Shown: positions 56,563 through 64,000 of the stretch, in pieces
Numbering within the stretch: position 1 is the first letter of the stretch
Layout: each line of letters starts with the position of its first letter
DNA from: Palleronia sp. THAF1
GTDB lineage: Bacteria > Pseudomonadota > Alphaproteobacteria > Rhodobacterales > Rhodobacteraceae
Reading direction: 5' to 3'
DNA length: 64,000 nt
Assembly (NCBI RefSeq): GCF_009363795.1
Contig: NZ_CP045420.1
Span: 105,001-169,000 of the forward strand
Notes under the pieces: generated by a model
Databases searched by the model: none
Seen by the model: only the letters and a program-made list of their open reading frames with translations
Told to the model about the DNA's origin: nothing
Program-made: the position numbers and the translations under genes

Positions 56563-57362
56563 GTGCCGAGCATCCAGATACCCATGCCAAACATGATGAC
56601 GTTCTCGGACAGCGAAATCGCACCCAGAGGCACATTCGAGCCGCCGCCGACGCAGGCACAGGTCAGTTCGCGCTTGTCGATATAGACCGCCTTGAACACG
56701 CTCCAGCCGCCGATGGCACCGATGAAAATACCGACTGGGGCGACGAGCCAGATCAGCGCGCTACCGGTGCCGATCAGGGCCATCATACCGACACCGGCGT
56801 AAAGCTCCGCAAAGGGATAGGCGTAGCCGTATGGGACGTATCGTTGGGCCAGCAGATCATAGCCGAGGAAGCCGTTAACGAAGCCCTCGACGTCCTGCAA
56901 TTTCTGGATGGCGAGCGCGACCATCGACGTGGCGAAGAACCACTTGAGCCAGGTCAGGATCGGGAAGCCGTCGTAGAGGTTCAGCACGATCGCCAGTGCC
57001 ATGAGCGCCGTGCTGGCAAAGATCGCGATGACCGGGGTGTAGGTCGTGTCGCCCTTGCCGAGAACGCGGTAGCCGAAATGCTTCTTCAGATCGGAGTAGC
57101 CACCGACCCGTTCGCCGTCGATGAAGGCCTGCGGCGTTGTCTTGACGTCGTGGGCCTGCATGAATGCATCGACGTCGTCGCGGCTTTCCAGCAGGTTGTC
57201 ATCGACCTCGTATCCCTTGCGCTGCAACATCGAGAGAGATTTGAGGCCGAAGGGGCAAAGATGCCCGGGCATCGCCATGCGGTAGAGCGAGGCGGTTTTC
57301 GCGGCACCTTTGCTTTTTTCGCGGGCAATGTCGGGGCTGTCGATCATGTCGGTTGCGGTCAT
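56547..57362 (-). CDS. Glutaredoxin-MauE/DoxX-like fusion membrane protein
   Basis: 271 aa. An N-terminal glutaredoxin-like domain has RMAMPGHLCPFGLKSLSML (single Cys in place of CPYC) and TTPQAFIDGERVGGYSDL. The C-terminal half has four hydrophobic helices and a final TCACVGGGSNVPLG, the MauE/methylamine-utilization or DoxX-type redox-associated domain. It probably moves electrons across the membrane to its DsbA-like partner, and is often found with metal-resistance genes. Confidence 0.85.
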   Translation of the reverse strand: MTATDMIDSPDIAREKSKGAAKTASLYRMAMPGHLCPFGLKSLSMLQRKGYEVDDNLLESRDDVDAFMQAHDVKTTPQAFIDGERVGGYSDLKKHFGYRVLGKGDTTYTPVIAIFASTALMALAIVLNLYDGFPILTWLKWFFATSMVALAIQKLQDVEGFVNGFLGYDLLAQRYVPYGYAYPFAELYAGVGMMALIGTGSALIWLVAPVGIFIGAIGGWSVFKAVYIDKRELTCACVGGGSNVPLGAISLSENVIMFGMGIWMLGTWFAG

Positions 57363-57378
57363 TTTCTGTCCTTTCCAA

Positions 57379-57501
57379 TCAGCGTGAGTTGCGAACGAAG
57401 TAGACGATTCCGGCGATCAGAAAGATGACGACGAGCAGGGCAATCAGCCCCATGCCGCCCATCATCCAGCCTGCGCCGTCGTGCATTTCGCCATTCATCA
57501 T
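57379..57501 (-). CDS. Small membrane protein (40 aa)
   Basis: MMNGEMHDGAGWMMGGMGLI, then a single hydrophobic helix and a basic tail (VRNSR). It fits in the gap between DUF305 and glutaredoxin-MauE genes on the same strand, 12 bp after the former. Met/His-rich N-termini of this type are common in copper loci, but the function is unknown. Confidence 0.65.
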   Translation of the reverse strand: MMNGEMHDGAGWMMGGMGLIALLVVIFLIAGIVYFVRNSR

Positions 57502-57513
57502 TTGTCAGCTTCC

Positions 57514-58062
57514 TTATTCTGCTCGAGGCGTACCTGCGGGCGCATCCCCGCCTGCCTCGATATCCGCGATGTATCGCTTCATTTCCGCGATCTCGCCGCG
57601 CTGCGCCTCGATAATCGCATCGGCCAGCTCACGGACGCGTGGGTCGGATATGTTCGCCCGTTCGCTGGTCAGGATCGCGATGGAATGGTGCGGAATCATC
57701 GCCTTCATCCAGGCGATGTCGCCCACTGTGTCCTGCGATCGTACGAGGTAGACACCGGCGGCAAAGGCGATGGCTGCGCCTACGAAGATCGCGATGTTGG
57801 TTTTCCGGTTGGAATACATGCCGAGCATGAAGGCGAGCATGATGATCGCCATCATTCCACCCATGTAGAGGGCCATCCAGGCCCTCGTCTGCGAAAAGAA
57901 GACGTGATCGAGCGCGTAGGTGTTGAGATACATCAGGCCATACATCACCACTGTCGAGGTGCCGATCATGGCGAGGAACCGGCCATAGCCGCTGCCCTTG
58001 CCTGTTTTGCTATCGTGATGCGAACCGTGTGAAACCATTGTAGTGTCGCCCCGACGTGCCAT
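57514..58062 (-). CDS. DUF305 membrane protein
   Basis: 182 aa from the ATG at 58062; a later ATG at 58038 is an alternative. His-rich N-terminus (SHGSHHD), three hydrophobic helices (about 30-110) and a C-terminal DUF305 segment with WMKAMIPHHSIAILTSERA, where the HH pair probably binds metal. First gene of the minus-strand cluster, divergent from csoR over an operator-like palindrome at 58078-58096. Confidence 0.88.
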   Translation of the reverse strand: MARRGDTTMVSHGSHHDSKTGKGSGYGRFLAMIGTSTVVMYGLMYLNTYALDHVFFSQTRAWMALYMGGMMAIIMLAFMLGMYSNRKTNIAIFVGAAIAFAAGVYLVRSQDTVGDIAWMKAMIPHHSIAILTSERANISDPRVRELADAIIEAQRGEIAEMKRYIADIEAGGDAPAGTPRAE

Positions 58063-58077
58063 TGTTTGTCTCTTCAA

Positions 58078-58096
58078 TATACCCATATGGGGTATA
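58078..58096. promoter_or_regulatory. CsoR-type operator palindrome 1
   Basis: TATACCCATATGGGGTATA, a near-perfect palindrome of the G-tract type bound by CsoR/RcnR repressors. It lies between the divergent DUF305 and csoR genes. Similar 19-bp sites occur at 60196-60214 and 63373-63391. Confidence 0.78.
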
Positions 58097-58142
58097 CAAC
58101 CGGAATGTCAGCCCATTGGTTCCGAAAAAGGAGCGCCGCCTC

Positions 58143-58415
58143 ATGAAGGCCAACAAGGACAAGACACTGGACCGCCTGTCGCGGCTCGAAGGACAGGTGC
58201 GCGGTGTCGCCAAGATGGTCGAGAGCGACCGCTACTGCATGGACATCCTGGCACAGACGGCAGCGATCCGGTCGGCGGTGCTGGGCGTCGAGAAGCTGGT
58301 TCTGGAGAACCACGCCGCACATTGTGTCGAATCCGCGATTGCGAGCGGCGATCCCGAAGAACAGCGCGCCAAGTATGACGAGCTGATCGGGCTTTTGCAG
58401 AAAGCATCTCGCTAG
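58143..58415 (+). CDS. CsoR/RcnR-family metal-sensing repressor
   Basis: 90 aa from the ATG at 58143 with AAGGAG upstream. DUF156 fold: LDRLSRLEGQVRGVAKMVE, then DRYCMDILAQTAAIRSAV with the first Cys, and VLENHAAHCVESAI with His and the second Cys. This Cys-His-Cys set matches Cu(I)-sensing CsoR rather than Ni-sensing RcnR. It would repress the genes behind the three palindromes until copper (or another soft metal) binds. Confidence 0.9.
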   Translation: MKANKDKTLDRLSRLEGQVRGVAKMVESDRYCMDILAQTAAIRSAVLGVEKLVLENHAAHCVESAIASGDPEEQRAKYDELIGLLQKASR

Positions 58416-58421
58416 GCATTT

Positions 58422-58826
58422 TCAATCGAGCGCCTGCCCACGCTGGAGTATCGCGGCCAGGGCCAGTGCCAGCAGTACGTCGATCCCGAGACAGAACGGT
58501 CCCCACCAATCCGGCGCGGGGTTCGCTATGACCGATCCGGCAAATACGTCGAATATTCCGTGCCCGAGCAGCGCGGCGACCAGAAGCCAGGACGAGGTGC
58601 GGGCACCGATGATCGCCAGTGCCGCAAAGCCCGCAGCCAGACCGGTATGGACGACGATTTCCAGCGTGTTGCCCGACTGGATCGCGAAGACCACATAGAA
58701 GGACGCGATAGCCACCATAGCCGTGGCCCAAGTTCCGCGCTGGTTCATCACCCTGCCGATTGCCATGAGCGCCACTGTGGCACCGCCGAGACCTATTCCG
58801 GCCAGAAGGGGCACCCAAAAGATCAT
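58422..58826 (-). CDS. Hypothetical four-helix membrane protein
   Basis: 134 aa. Four hydrophobic helices, starting MIFWVPLLAGIGLGGATVAL and ending with a short basic tail (LQRGQALD). The central GHGIFDVF loop contains the only His. No family recognised. Its start overlaps the cytochrome c stop (ATGA). It is convergent with csoR, separated by 6 bp. Confidence 0.72.
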   Translation of the reverse strand: MIFWVPLLAGIGLGGATVALMAIGRVMNQRGTWATAMVAIASFYVVFAIQSGNTLEIVVHTGLAAGFAALAIIGARTSSWLLVAALLGHGIFDVFAGSVIANPAPDWWGPFCLGIDVLLALALAAILQRGQALD

Positions 58827-59293
58827 TCTGGACGGTTCCGCTCCATAACATCATGCCGGTCACGGATGTCCCGCGGCCAGGTCGATTTGATGTAGCTGAG
58901 GACGGCGATGATCTCGTCATCCGTCAGAACATCCTCATATATGGGCATGTTGGATTCGTAGTCGGGATCGCCGATCAGAGCGCCGGCCCCGTATTTGGTT
59001 AGACGAAACAGTGTGTCGCCGTCATGGTGCCACGTATGCCCCGTTGCATTGTGGGGCGGTGCGGGAAGCCGCCCGTCCGCCCCGGGCGCGCGCCAGTTCG
59101 GCTGACCTTCGAGGTTCGCACCGTGGCAGGCCGCGCAGTTATCAGCGTAAACCTCCTGCCCACGGGCCACCACGTCCGGGTCTAAGGGATAGAGTGTGGT
59201 TCCGGCCGGTGCGGACGTTCCCCACGAAAAGGCGAGGACAGCGGCTCCCGCAAGAACTGCTGCCCCGATGCCAAGTGCCACAGCCCGGTTCAC
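58823..59293 (-). CDS. Cytochrome c, class I, exported
   Basis: 156 aa. N-terminal signal/anchor (VALGIGAAVLAGAAVLAFSW), then the heme site NCAACHGANLEG (CxxCH at about residue 53) and a C-terminal axial region with YESNMPIYEDVLTDDEI (Met ligand). Mono-heme, periplasmic. Overlaps the DUF411 gene end by 4 bp. It probably accepts electrons in copper oxidation or another redox step of the cluster. Confidence 0.9.
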   Translation of the reverse strand: MNRAVALGIGAAVLAGAAVLAFSWGTSAPAGTTLYPLDPDVVARGQEVYADNCAACHGANLEGQPNWRAPGADGRLPAPPHNATGHTWHHDGDTLFRLTKYGAGALIGDPDYESNMPIYEDVLTDDEIIAVLSYIKSTWPRDIRDRHDVMERNRPE

Positions 59294-59784
59294 AGACCTG
59301 CCTGATAGAAGACCTCGCCTTCACCGGCATCGCCGCCAAAGGCCATCACGTCATAGCGCGCGGTTGGATCGTTCCCCATGCCGGGGGAGCCGCCGGGCAT
59401 TCCAGGCACCGCGATCCCGGTGATCTCCGGGCGTTCTTCGAGCAGCTTGGCAAGGGCCGCGAACGGGACGTGGCCCTCGACCACGTAGCCGTCGATCATG
59501 GCGGTATGGCAGGCCCACATCGTTCCGGGCACATCGTTTTTCAGCTTCACGCTGGTCACATCACGGGTATCCGTGACCTCGATGTCGTAGCCTTCCTCGC
59601 GAGCCAGCGCGACCCAGGCGCCGCAGCAGCCGCAGGTCGGGCTTTTGGTCACGTGCATCGTGCCGTGATCGGCCATGCCAGCATAGCTGTCCGCATGGGC
59701 CATCCCGACAGCGCCAAATGAGGCGAGGCCAAGCGCAAGTGCTGCGGCAGGAGCCAAGGCGAGTAGTGTCTTGATCGGTTTCAT
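59290..59784 (-). CDS. DUF411 metal-binding periplasmic protein
   Basis: 164 aa from the ATG at 59784 with GAGG nearby. Signal peptide (LLALAPAAALALGLASFG...AHA), then SPTCGCCGAWVALAREEGYDI (CxCC) and MWACHTAMIDGYVVEGHVP, the DUF411 signature, often encoded beside copper resistance genes. A Gly/Met-rich tail (GMPGGSPGMG) may also bind metal. Confidence 0.92.
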   Translation of the reverse strand: MKPIKTLLALAPAAALALGLASFGAVGMAHADSYAGMADHGTMHVTKSPTCGCCGAWVALAREEGYDIEVTDTRDVTSVKLKNDVPGTMWACHTAMIDGYVVEGHVPFAALAKLLEERPEITGIAVPGMPGGSPGMGNDPTARYDVMAFGGDAGEGEVFYQAGL

Positions 59785-59876
59785 GTCTTTTCCTCTCGAC
59801 AGGAATACGCAAGGGCGAAGCCCGTTCAGGTGTGAATGCAGATTTGGAAGCCGCGCCCCGGAGCACGCGAAACGCA

Positions 59877-60191
59877 TTACACAGCGCGGGGCGGGTCGAG
59901 AGGACCGGAAGGCTCGATACCCGTCAGCAACGGGACGGCACCCATTTGCAGGTCCTCCCAGGCGGTCGGGGCCACATCATTCAGGTCTGCACCGGGAAGC
60001 AACGCTGGAAGAACATGGCAGGTGGGAGAGCGCTCGCTGCTTTCCGAACAACAGATAGGCTGATCGTCGGTCGCTTTATCCATCGTCATATGGCTATGCT
60101 CAACAACAGCCGCATGGCCCGCGTCCATTACCCCGAAAACCGAAGCGGACAGCGTTACCACGACGACGAGAAGAAGCCGGACCAAACCCAT
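59877..60191 (-). CDS. Small exported Cys/His protein
   Basis: 104 aa. Signal peptide VRLLLVVVVTLSASVFG...AGHA, then MTMDKATDDQPICCSESSE with a CC pair, a third Cys, and a C-terminus ending SGPLDPPRAV. It resembles the protein at 63428-63793 in layout and in the final PPR segment. An operator-like palindrome lies directly upstream (60196-60214), so CsoR probably controls it together with the DUF411-cytochrome genes. Confidence 0.75.
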   Translation of the reverse strand: MGLVRLLLVVVVTLSASVFGVMDAGHAAVVEHSHMTMDKATDDQPICCSESSERSPTCHVLPALLPGADLNDVAPTAWEDLQMGAVPLLTGIEPSGPLDPPRAV

Positions 60192-60195
60192 GTTC

Positions 60196-60214
60196 TATAC
60201 CTAGATGGGGTATG
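60196..60214. promoter_or_regulatory. CsoR-type operator palindrome 2
   Basis: TATACCTAGATGGGGTATG, sharing the (T/C)ATACC...GGGTAT(A/G) pattern with the site at 58078-58096. It lies 5 bp upstream of the start codon at 60191, a position that would block transcription or initiation. Confidence 0.72.
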
Positions 60215-60258
60215 CGGATCTTTGCAAGCCAAAGCTGCGTTACATCCTGTCGCGGGTG

Positions 60259-60852
60259 TCAGTGTCCGTGCCCATCTTCACCACGCGCCAACATCAGATG
60301 ATGTTCACGATGATGATCCTGGCTCGCCATCAATCCGAAGAACCCCAATCCGCTAATCCGGGCGATTACGGCGGGATCGTCGCTGGTCACGCGCAGCGCG
60401 AAGCCGTTTTCTCGTTCCGAGACTTCTACTGTCCAGCGATCATCCCGCGTGAGTTGCGCGGCATGGGCTGGAATCATGCGCCGGAGGGTGGCTAGCGTAT
60501 CCGCATTGCCCGTTGCCAGCGCAGACAACCCATCTGGCAACGCCGTCTCCGTAACCTGTGTTTCCAAGACCAGCCGATCCATATCGACCAAATGTGCCCG
60601 CAGGCCCACCAAATCGACTTGTGACCAGTCCGTGTCAGGGTCGGCTTCCAGCACCCGCACGACTTCGGAGAGCGCCGCGAAGGCCCCTTGCCCTGGCTCG
60701 GTCAGCACACCGCTGTCGGCCAAGTTGCTTTGACCATGCGCCGCTTGATCCATTCCCCCACCGTGATCGGAGTGTATTGTTTGCGCCAAGGCGATGGCCG
60801 CGCCACCGACAATGACCGTCGCGGCCAGGATTACTTTCAATCGCATCGTCAT
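60259..60852 (-). CDS. Hypothetical periplasmic His-rich protein
   Basis: 197 aa. Signal peptide (VILAATVIVGGAAIALAQ), then HSDHGGGMDQAAHG and a C-terminal HHREHHLMLARGEDGHGH, so both ends could bind metal. The helical middle has DLVGLRAHLVDMDRL and AHAAQLTRDDRW. Family not recognised; similar exported proteins occur beside copper genes. Divergent from the Crp/Fnr-type gene. Confidence 0.75.
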   Translation of the reverse strand: MTMRLKVILAATVIVGGAAIALAQTIHSDHGGGMDQAAHGQSNLADSGVLTEPGQGAFAALSEVVRVLEADPDTDWSQVDLVGLRAHLVDMDRLVLETQVTETALPDGLSALATGNADTLATLRRMIPAHAAQLTRDDRWTVEVSERENGFALRVTSDDPAVIARISGLGFFGLMASQDHHREHHLMLARGEDGHGH

Positions 60853-60901
60853 TCCTCGCTCGGATGTGGCAGCACCCTACCGGCTGTGCGTGGAAGCTCG
60901 T

Positions 60902-61432
60902 ATGATTTCTATCATGTCTGATTGGCAGCACTTATTCGATGACGCTCCGCTTCGCACTCTTGAGCAGGGGACGGTTCTGTTCCGGCGGGAGGATCGTGTC
61001 AGGTCAATGTATCTTGTAGGGTCCGGCGCGGTTGCGCTGGAACGCCCGATGAAAGACGGAACCGCACTCACCCTGCATACTGCGACGGCAGGCACCGCGC
61101 TGGCCGAGGCATCCCTGTTCGCAGAGACGTATCACTGTGATGCGGTTGCGCGGACGCCTGCTCAGATCGCAACCATGCCTCGTGCCGATTTTCTGGCGGC
61201 ATTGCGGGATGAACCGAACGCGGCTCTGAGCCTTATCGAAACCCATGCCCGAGAGGTCCAGGCACAGCGGGCGCGCATCGAGATTCTGCGCCTGCGCCGT
61301 GTTACTGACAGGCTGGACGCATGGCTGGACCTTCACGGAGAGCCAGAGAAGGGTGAGTGGATCAGGGTTGCCGACCAGATCGGTGTATCGCCGCCCGCGC
61401 TCTATCGGGAATTGGCCCGGCGACGGACCTAA
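60902..61432 (+). CDS. Crp/Fnr-family regulator
   Basis: 176 aa. Starts at the ATG at 60902 (GGAAG upstream); another ATG is at 60914. Cyclic-nucleotide-binding-like fold with LEQGTVLFRREDRVRSMYLV and TAGTALAEASLFAETYHCDAVA, then a shortened HTH end (WIRVADQIGVSPPALYRELARRR). No FNR-type Cys cluster. The C-terminal domain is small but retains the recognition helix. It may sense a redox signal for this cluster. Confidence 0.88.
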   Translation: MISIMSDWQHLFDDAPLRTLEQGTVLFRREDRVRSMYLVGSGAVALERPMKDGTALTLHTATAGTALAEASLFAETYHCDAVARTPAQIATMPRADFLAALRDEPNAALSLIETHAREVQAQRARIEILRLRRVTDRLDAWLDLHGEPEKGEWIRVADQIGVSPPALYRELARRRT

Positions 61433-61624
61433 AACAGGCCGTTGAGAAGCAGCGCGGGGCGCCGAGGAGTTGGACCGGGCGTGGTCGGCATGTCGGCTGT
61501 AAATGTGGCAGAGCTGTAACAGGTCACGTCAGTGAATTAATCTTATTCCAATTATTCTATCAGTTGGTCTGCGTAAGGGTTCGTTGAGGCGAATGGGTTG
61601 TTGGTAAAAACATTTCACAACGCA

Positions 61625-62902
61625 TCATTGGACCAACTCCACTGTTGCGTGCGCCAACCGGACAATCACTGCGCCTGCCGCCCGCCCGCCTGTCTCCCTC
61701 GACGTTTCGTTCCACGCAATCCACACATCCGCGCCTGACGCGACCATGCGCGGAAAGCCAATCGTCCGACCCGTGCGGACGAGGGTCAGCGCAACCGGTG
61801 TGCCGCAGCCATTCGGCGGTGTGGCGCGGCAGACAAGAACGGCTTCGCCTGCGGCGCTCCGCTCGACCCAGCTGAAGAGTGCCGTGCCATCGGACAATTG
61901 TACCACGTCCACCCCGCCGAAGGGCGCGCCGAGGTCGATGCCCATCGGTTGTCCGAAACTCGCACCCTGGTCGTCGGAGAAAGCCATCTTGACAGCAGGA
62001 ATGCCGTTCGCCGCCGTGAACCACACCAGAGCGACCCGGCTGCCATGGGCGTCGATAGCGGGACCGTTCACGGGGCAGCCAGAAATCTCCCAGCCGTCAC
62101 CACTGATCCCGACGGGTTCGGACCAGACTCCATCGACCTGGCGCACCAGGGAAATGTCCCTGATTTCGTCCACCGTCCTGTCGCGATAGGCTAGGAGGAC
62201 CGTGCCGTCGTCCAGTGCTACTGCCGTAGTCTGGCAACAGGTGCAGGTCCGGTCGTCGAGCAGGACCTCTTTTGCAAGCTCACCGTTGGCGGCAAGCGTC
62301 GTGGCGCGCAGCTGCATGGCATCCTCCCCGGCCTCGGCGGCACTCTGGCTGTCGCCGGTGTCGTGGTTTCGCCCGTCGAGCCACATTGCCATGATCCCGC
62401 CGGACCCGTCGGGCACCATCGACACGAAGCCGTGCTGTCGCTCCGTCCCGTCCCGTTGCGGGACGATCCCTGCACCCCATGTGGCACCGTTATCTTGCGA
62501 CAGGGAAATATTGGTGTCGTAAGCATAGTAGCTGTCGCCGTTCATTCTCGACCAATTGATGGCGAGCGTTCCATCCGGCAACGCCGCTACCAAGGGAAAA
62601 TCGGCATAATTGATGAACAGGTCATCACCCTCCACGACCGTGACCGGTTGCGACCATTCAGATCCGTCCAGGATCGCGGTCCTGACGGCGGCGTGAACCG
62701 GCCCGTCCGTCTCGATCCAGGACATCAGAACGCGGCCATCGGGCATAATGGCAAGGGACGGACCTTCCGCGTTCAGTGCGGCCGGGGTGTCAATTTCTTC
62801 ACTGAACACGAACACTTGTGCCGCAGCCGATACACTGGAAAGCATCAAAAGAAAGACGCCTAGAACGTTAAAAAATACAGGATGACGCATTAGACTGACC
62901 AT
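61625..62902 (-). CDS. Exported sialidase-like beta-propeller protein
   Basis: 425 aa from the ATG at 62902; an ATG four codons later (62890) is an alternative. Signal peptide (VFFNVLGVFLLMLSSVSA), then repeated SxDxGxxW-type Asp-boxes (LSQDNGATWGAG, FSDDQGASFGQ) and propeller strands. A cysteine cluster TCTCCQTTAVALDDG may bind metal. No catalytic sialidase residues were identified, so it is probably a binding or redox-related propeller. Separated from the Crp gene by about 190 bp. Confidence 0.75.
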   Translation of the reverse strand: MVSLMRHPVFFNVLGVFLLMLSSVSAAAQVFVFSEEIDTPAALNAEGPSLAIMPDGRVLMSWIETDGPVHAAVRTAILDGSEWSQPVTVVEGDDLFINYADFPLVAALPDGTLAINWSRMNGDSYYAYDTNISLSQDNGATWGAGIVPQRDGTERQHGFVSMVPDGSGGIMAMWLDGRNHDTGDSQSAAEAGEDAMQLRATTLAANGELAKEVLLDDRTCTCCQTTAVALDDGTVLLAYRDRTVDEIRDISLVRQVDGVWSEPVGISGDGWEISGCPVNGPAIDAHGSRVALVWFTAANGIPAVKMAFSDDQGASFGQPMGIDLGAPFGGVDVVQLSDGTALFSWVERSAAGEAVLVCRATPPNGCGTPVALTLVRTGRTIGFPRMVASGADVWIAWNETSRETGGRAAGAVIVRLAHATVELVQ

Positions 62903-63012
62903 TCGTATGTCACGGATTATCATAGTCGATAGTTTCGATGTGGACGGAAAATACCACAATGAACCGCACCGGATCTGACGGAAGCTCCAACTCCTGAGTA
63001 GGACGGAGCATC

Positions 63013-63170
63013 ATGAGCAAGACAACGAACAAGTGTTTCGCCGAGGTGCGCGAGCGCGCGGTCTGGATGGTCCCTGAGCGTGGCATAGAGCAGCAGGTTG
63101 TGGGCGGCATGTATCGCCCGGAGCCTCACTCGATAGGACGCTGCACATCTGTCGGTCGGCTTAGACATCG
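63013..63170 (+). pseudogene. IS3-family orfA remnant
   Basis: MSKTTNKCFAEVRERAVWMV matches the start of the common IS3 orfA (usually MSKTTNKFSPEVRARAVRMV), but likeness stops after about 25 residues and the frame ends soon after. A dead scrap. Confidence 0.7.
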
Positions 63171-63372
63171 GTGAAAGGCTTTTGGGTTCTTGGTTTCAGT
63201 AAATTTCGCCGCAGGCGTCATGATGCTAACGCCGTAGAGTGGCACTGGACAGGGAACTGGCAGCATAGCTGTCAGTATCTCGATTCAGTACTTTTGTGGT
63301 AGTCAATGCGCAGACCGGCGAATTTCTTCGCTCCAAGGCAAAATGCCTAGGGCGGTTTTCAGGACGATTTCA

Positions 63373-63391
63373 CATACCTACAGCGGGTATG
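63373..63391. promoter_or_regulatory. CsoR-type operator palindrome 3
   Basis: CATACCTACAGCGGGTATG, of the same 19-bp architecture as the sites near csoR. It lies 37 bp upstream of the 63428 start codon. Confidence 0.7.
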
Positions 63392-63427
63392 TTGACAAGG
63401 ATGCATAGCCTTTCTAGATCAAAGTCT

Positions 63428-63793
63428 ATGAACACGCTTGTCGCCCTTCTGAAGCTGATCCGCATGACCATGGTACTTGCCGTGGTCACGGTTCTTGCAC
63501 TTGGGGCATTGGCCGCACCCTTGTCGGCCGCGCACGCTTACCATGCCTCGACGTCTGCTGATGATGGGATGACGCACGCTGTTCATGAAGTAGGGACCTG
63601 CTCCGCCGACCACGTGCTAGATTCGCATGATGCAGGCGACGGATCCTGCTGTGTCGGCACTTGCACGACGATCCTTGGAGTTGCTCCGAGCGCGCATGTC
63701 ACTGTTGGCCGGATCAGCGAGATTGAACCGTCCGATAATCGGATTTTCGCGCAAGCCAATACCATCGAATTCATTCGTCCGCCGCGTTTCTGA
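63428..63793 (+). CDS. Small exported Cys/His protein, second of its kind
   Basis: 121 aa from the ATG at 63428; the ATG at 63401 is possible. Signal/anchor helix (MVLAVVTVLALGALAAPLSA), then His/Asp/Cys-rich THAVHEVGTCSADHVLD and DGSCCVGTCTT, and a C-terminal FIRPPRF. Layout like 59877-60191. Behind a CsoR-type palindrome and before a lipoprotein gene. Confidence 0.75.
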   Translation: MNTLVALLKLIRMTMVLAVVTVLALGALAAPLSAAHAYHASTSADDGMTHAVHEVGTCSADHVLDSHDAGDGSCCVGTCTTILGVAPSAHVTVGRISEIEPSDNRIFAQANTIEFIRPPRF

Positions 63794-63878
63794 TCCCATG
63801 ATCGTGGCCCCCATGGGGCCTGACATCGGATTCTGATCCCGCAACGTCGGGATTTGCTTGAGACGAGCAGGACAGTTC

Positions 63879-64000
63879 ATGACCATCAAGTTACTCACCG
63901 CCGGGGCGATGCCCTTGGTGCTGGCAGCATGCAGTGCCGCCACCCCTTTGCCGGATACCAGCTTTCTGGTCGCGCCCGCAGCCCCGACGGTTGCCCCTCG
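63879..64000 (+). CDS. Lipoprotein, 5' part only (runs off window)
   Basis: The first 40 residues show MTIKLLTAGAMPLVLAACSA, a lipobox (LAAC) with a short signal, followed by a Pro/Ala-rich segment. The context behind a CsoR operator suggests an outer-membrane component of metal efflux (TolC-like), but too little is present to decide. Confidence 0.75.
   Translation, partial: MTIKLLTAGAMPLVLAACSAATPLPDTSFLVAPAAPTVAP

Noticed and set aside
54480-62902. Complete copper efflux pump (P-type ATPase or CusA)
   Set aside because: No ATPase or RND pump gene is present in the window; only periplasmic, redox and regulatory genes are seen.

Overview
The window looks like chromosome from an alphaproteobacterium, most likely Rhodobacterales. 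The evidence is the rRNA operon tail in the order 23S-5S-tRNA-fMet(CAT), the moderately high GC, and gene families common in that group (Hint-domain protein, HWE-type kinase, CsoR, DUF411 and DUF305 metal genes, IS91 and IS407-like elements). Family calls were made by eye from translations. No database was searched.

Layout. 1-3011 is the 3' part of a 23S gene with an extra UUCG-capped hairpin, a 5S gene, a terminator and an initiator tRNA. The tRNA 3' half is an integration hot spot. A 47-bp exact copy of it at 8059-8105 closes a 5.1-kb integrative element (3012-8105: Hint protein, Rep-like protein, AlpA-like regulator, tyrosine integrase). Immediately after it, a large serine recombinase ends inside that copy and starts a second element (about 8106-29000). 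This carries a recombinase operon with a PemK-like toxin, a MobV-type relaxase with a probable oriT, a complete type I restriction-modification operon with a DUF932 gene, a decayed IS5, and a type II-A-like retron (NDT-like effector, winged helix, msr-msd RNA, reverse transcriptase). Two more truncated serine recombinases, at 29 kb and 41 kb, each end on the tRNA-derived core CTCCCGCAACCA. This suggests that elements accumulated one after another at the same tRNA.

29-42 kb holds an excisionase-like gene, an IS91-family element, a TetR regulator, a catalase-like gene with a nonsense codon, a halohydrin-dehalogenase-like SDR and three signal-transduction genes. 41-54 kb holds IS3 and IS5 debris, an unusual operon (soluble FtsH-like AAA/M41 protease, zinc-rich GIY-YIG protein, hypothetical) divergent from a ribbon-helix-helix protein, an intact IS407-group IS3 with a 4-bp target duplication, and a second, nearly identical IS91-like copy.

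54-64 kb is a metal and redox region: permease, ion channel, DsbA-like and glutaredoxin/MauE-like proteins, DUF305 membrane protein, CsoR-family repressor, cytochrome c, DUF411 protein, Crp/Fnr regulator, exported propeller protein and a lipoprotein start. Three 19-bp palindromes that resemble CsoR operators mark a small regulon.

The most notable system is the retron at 26349-28459. Its RNA gene shows 12-nt a1/a2 repeats and a 29-bp msd stem, and its effector is split into two overlapping genes. The protease/nuclease operon at 45.5-49.6 kb is the best candidate for an undescribed module.
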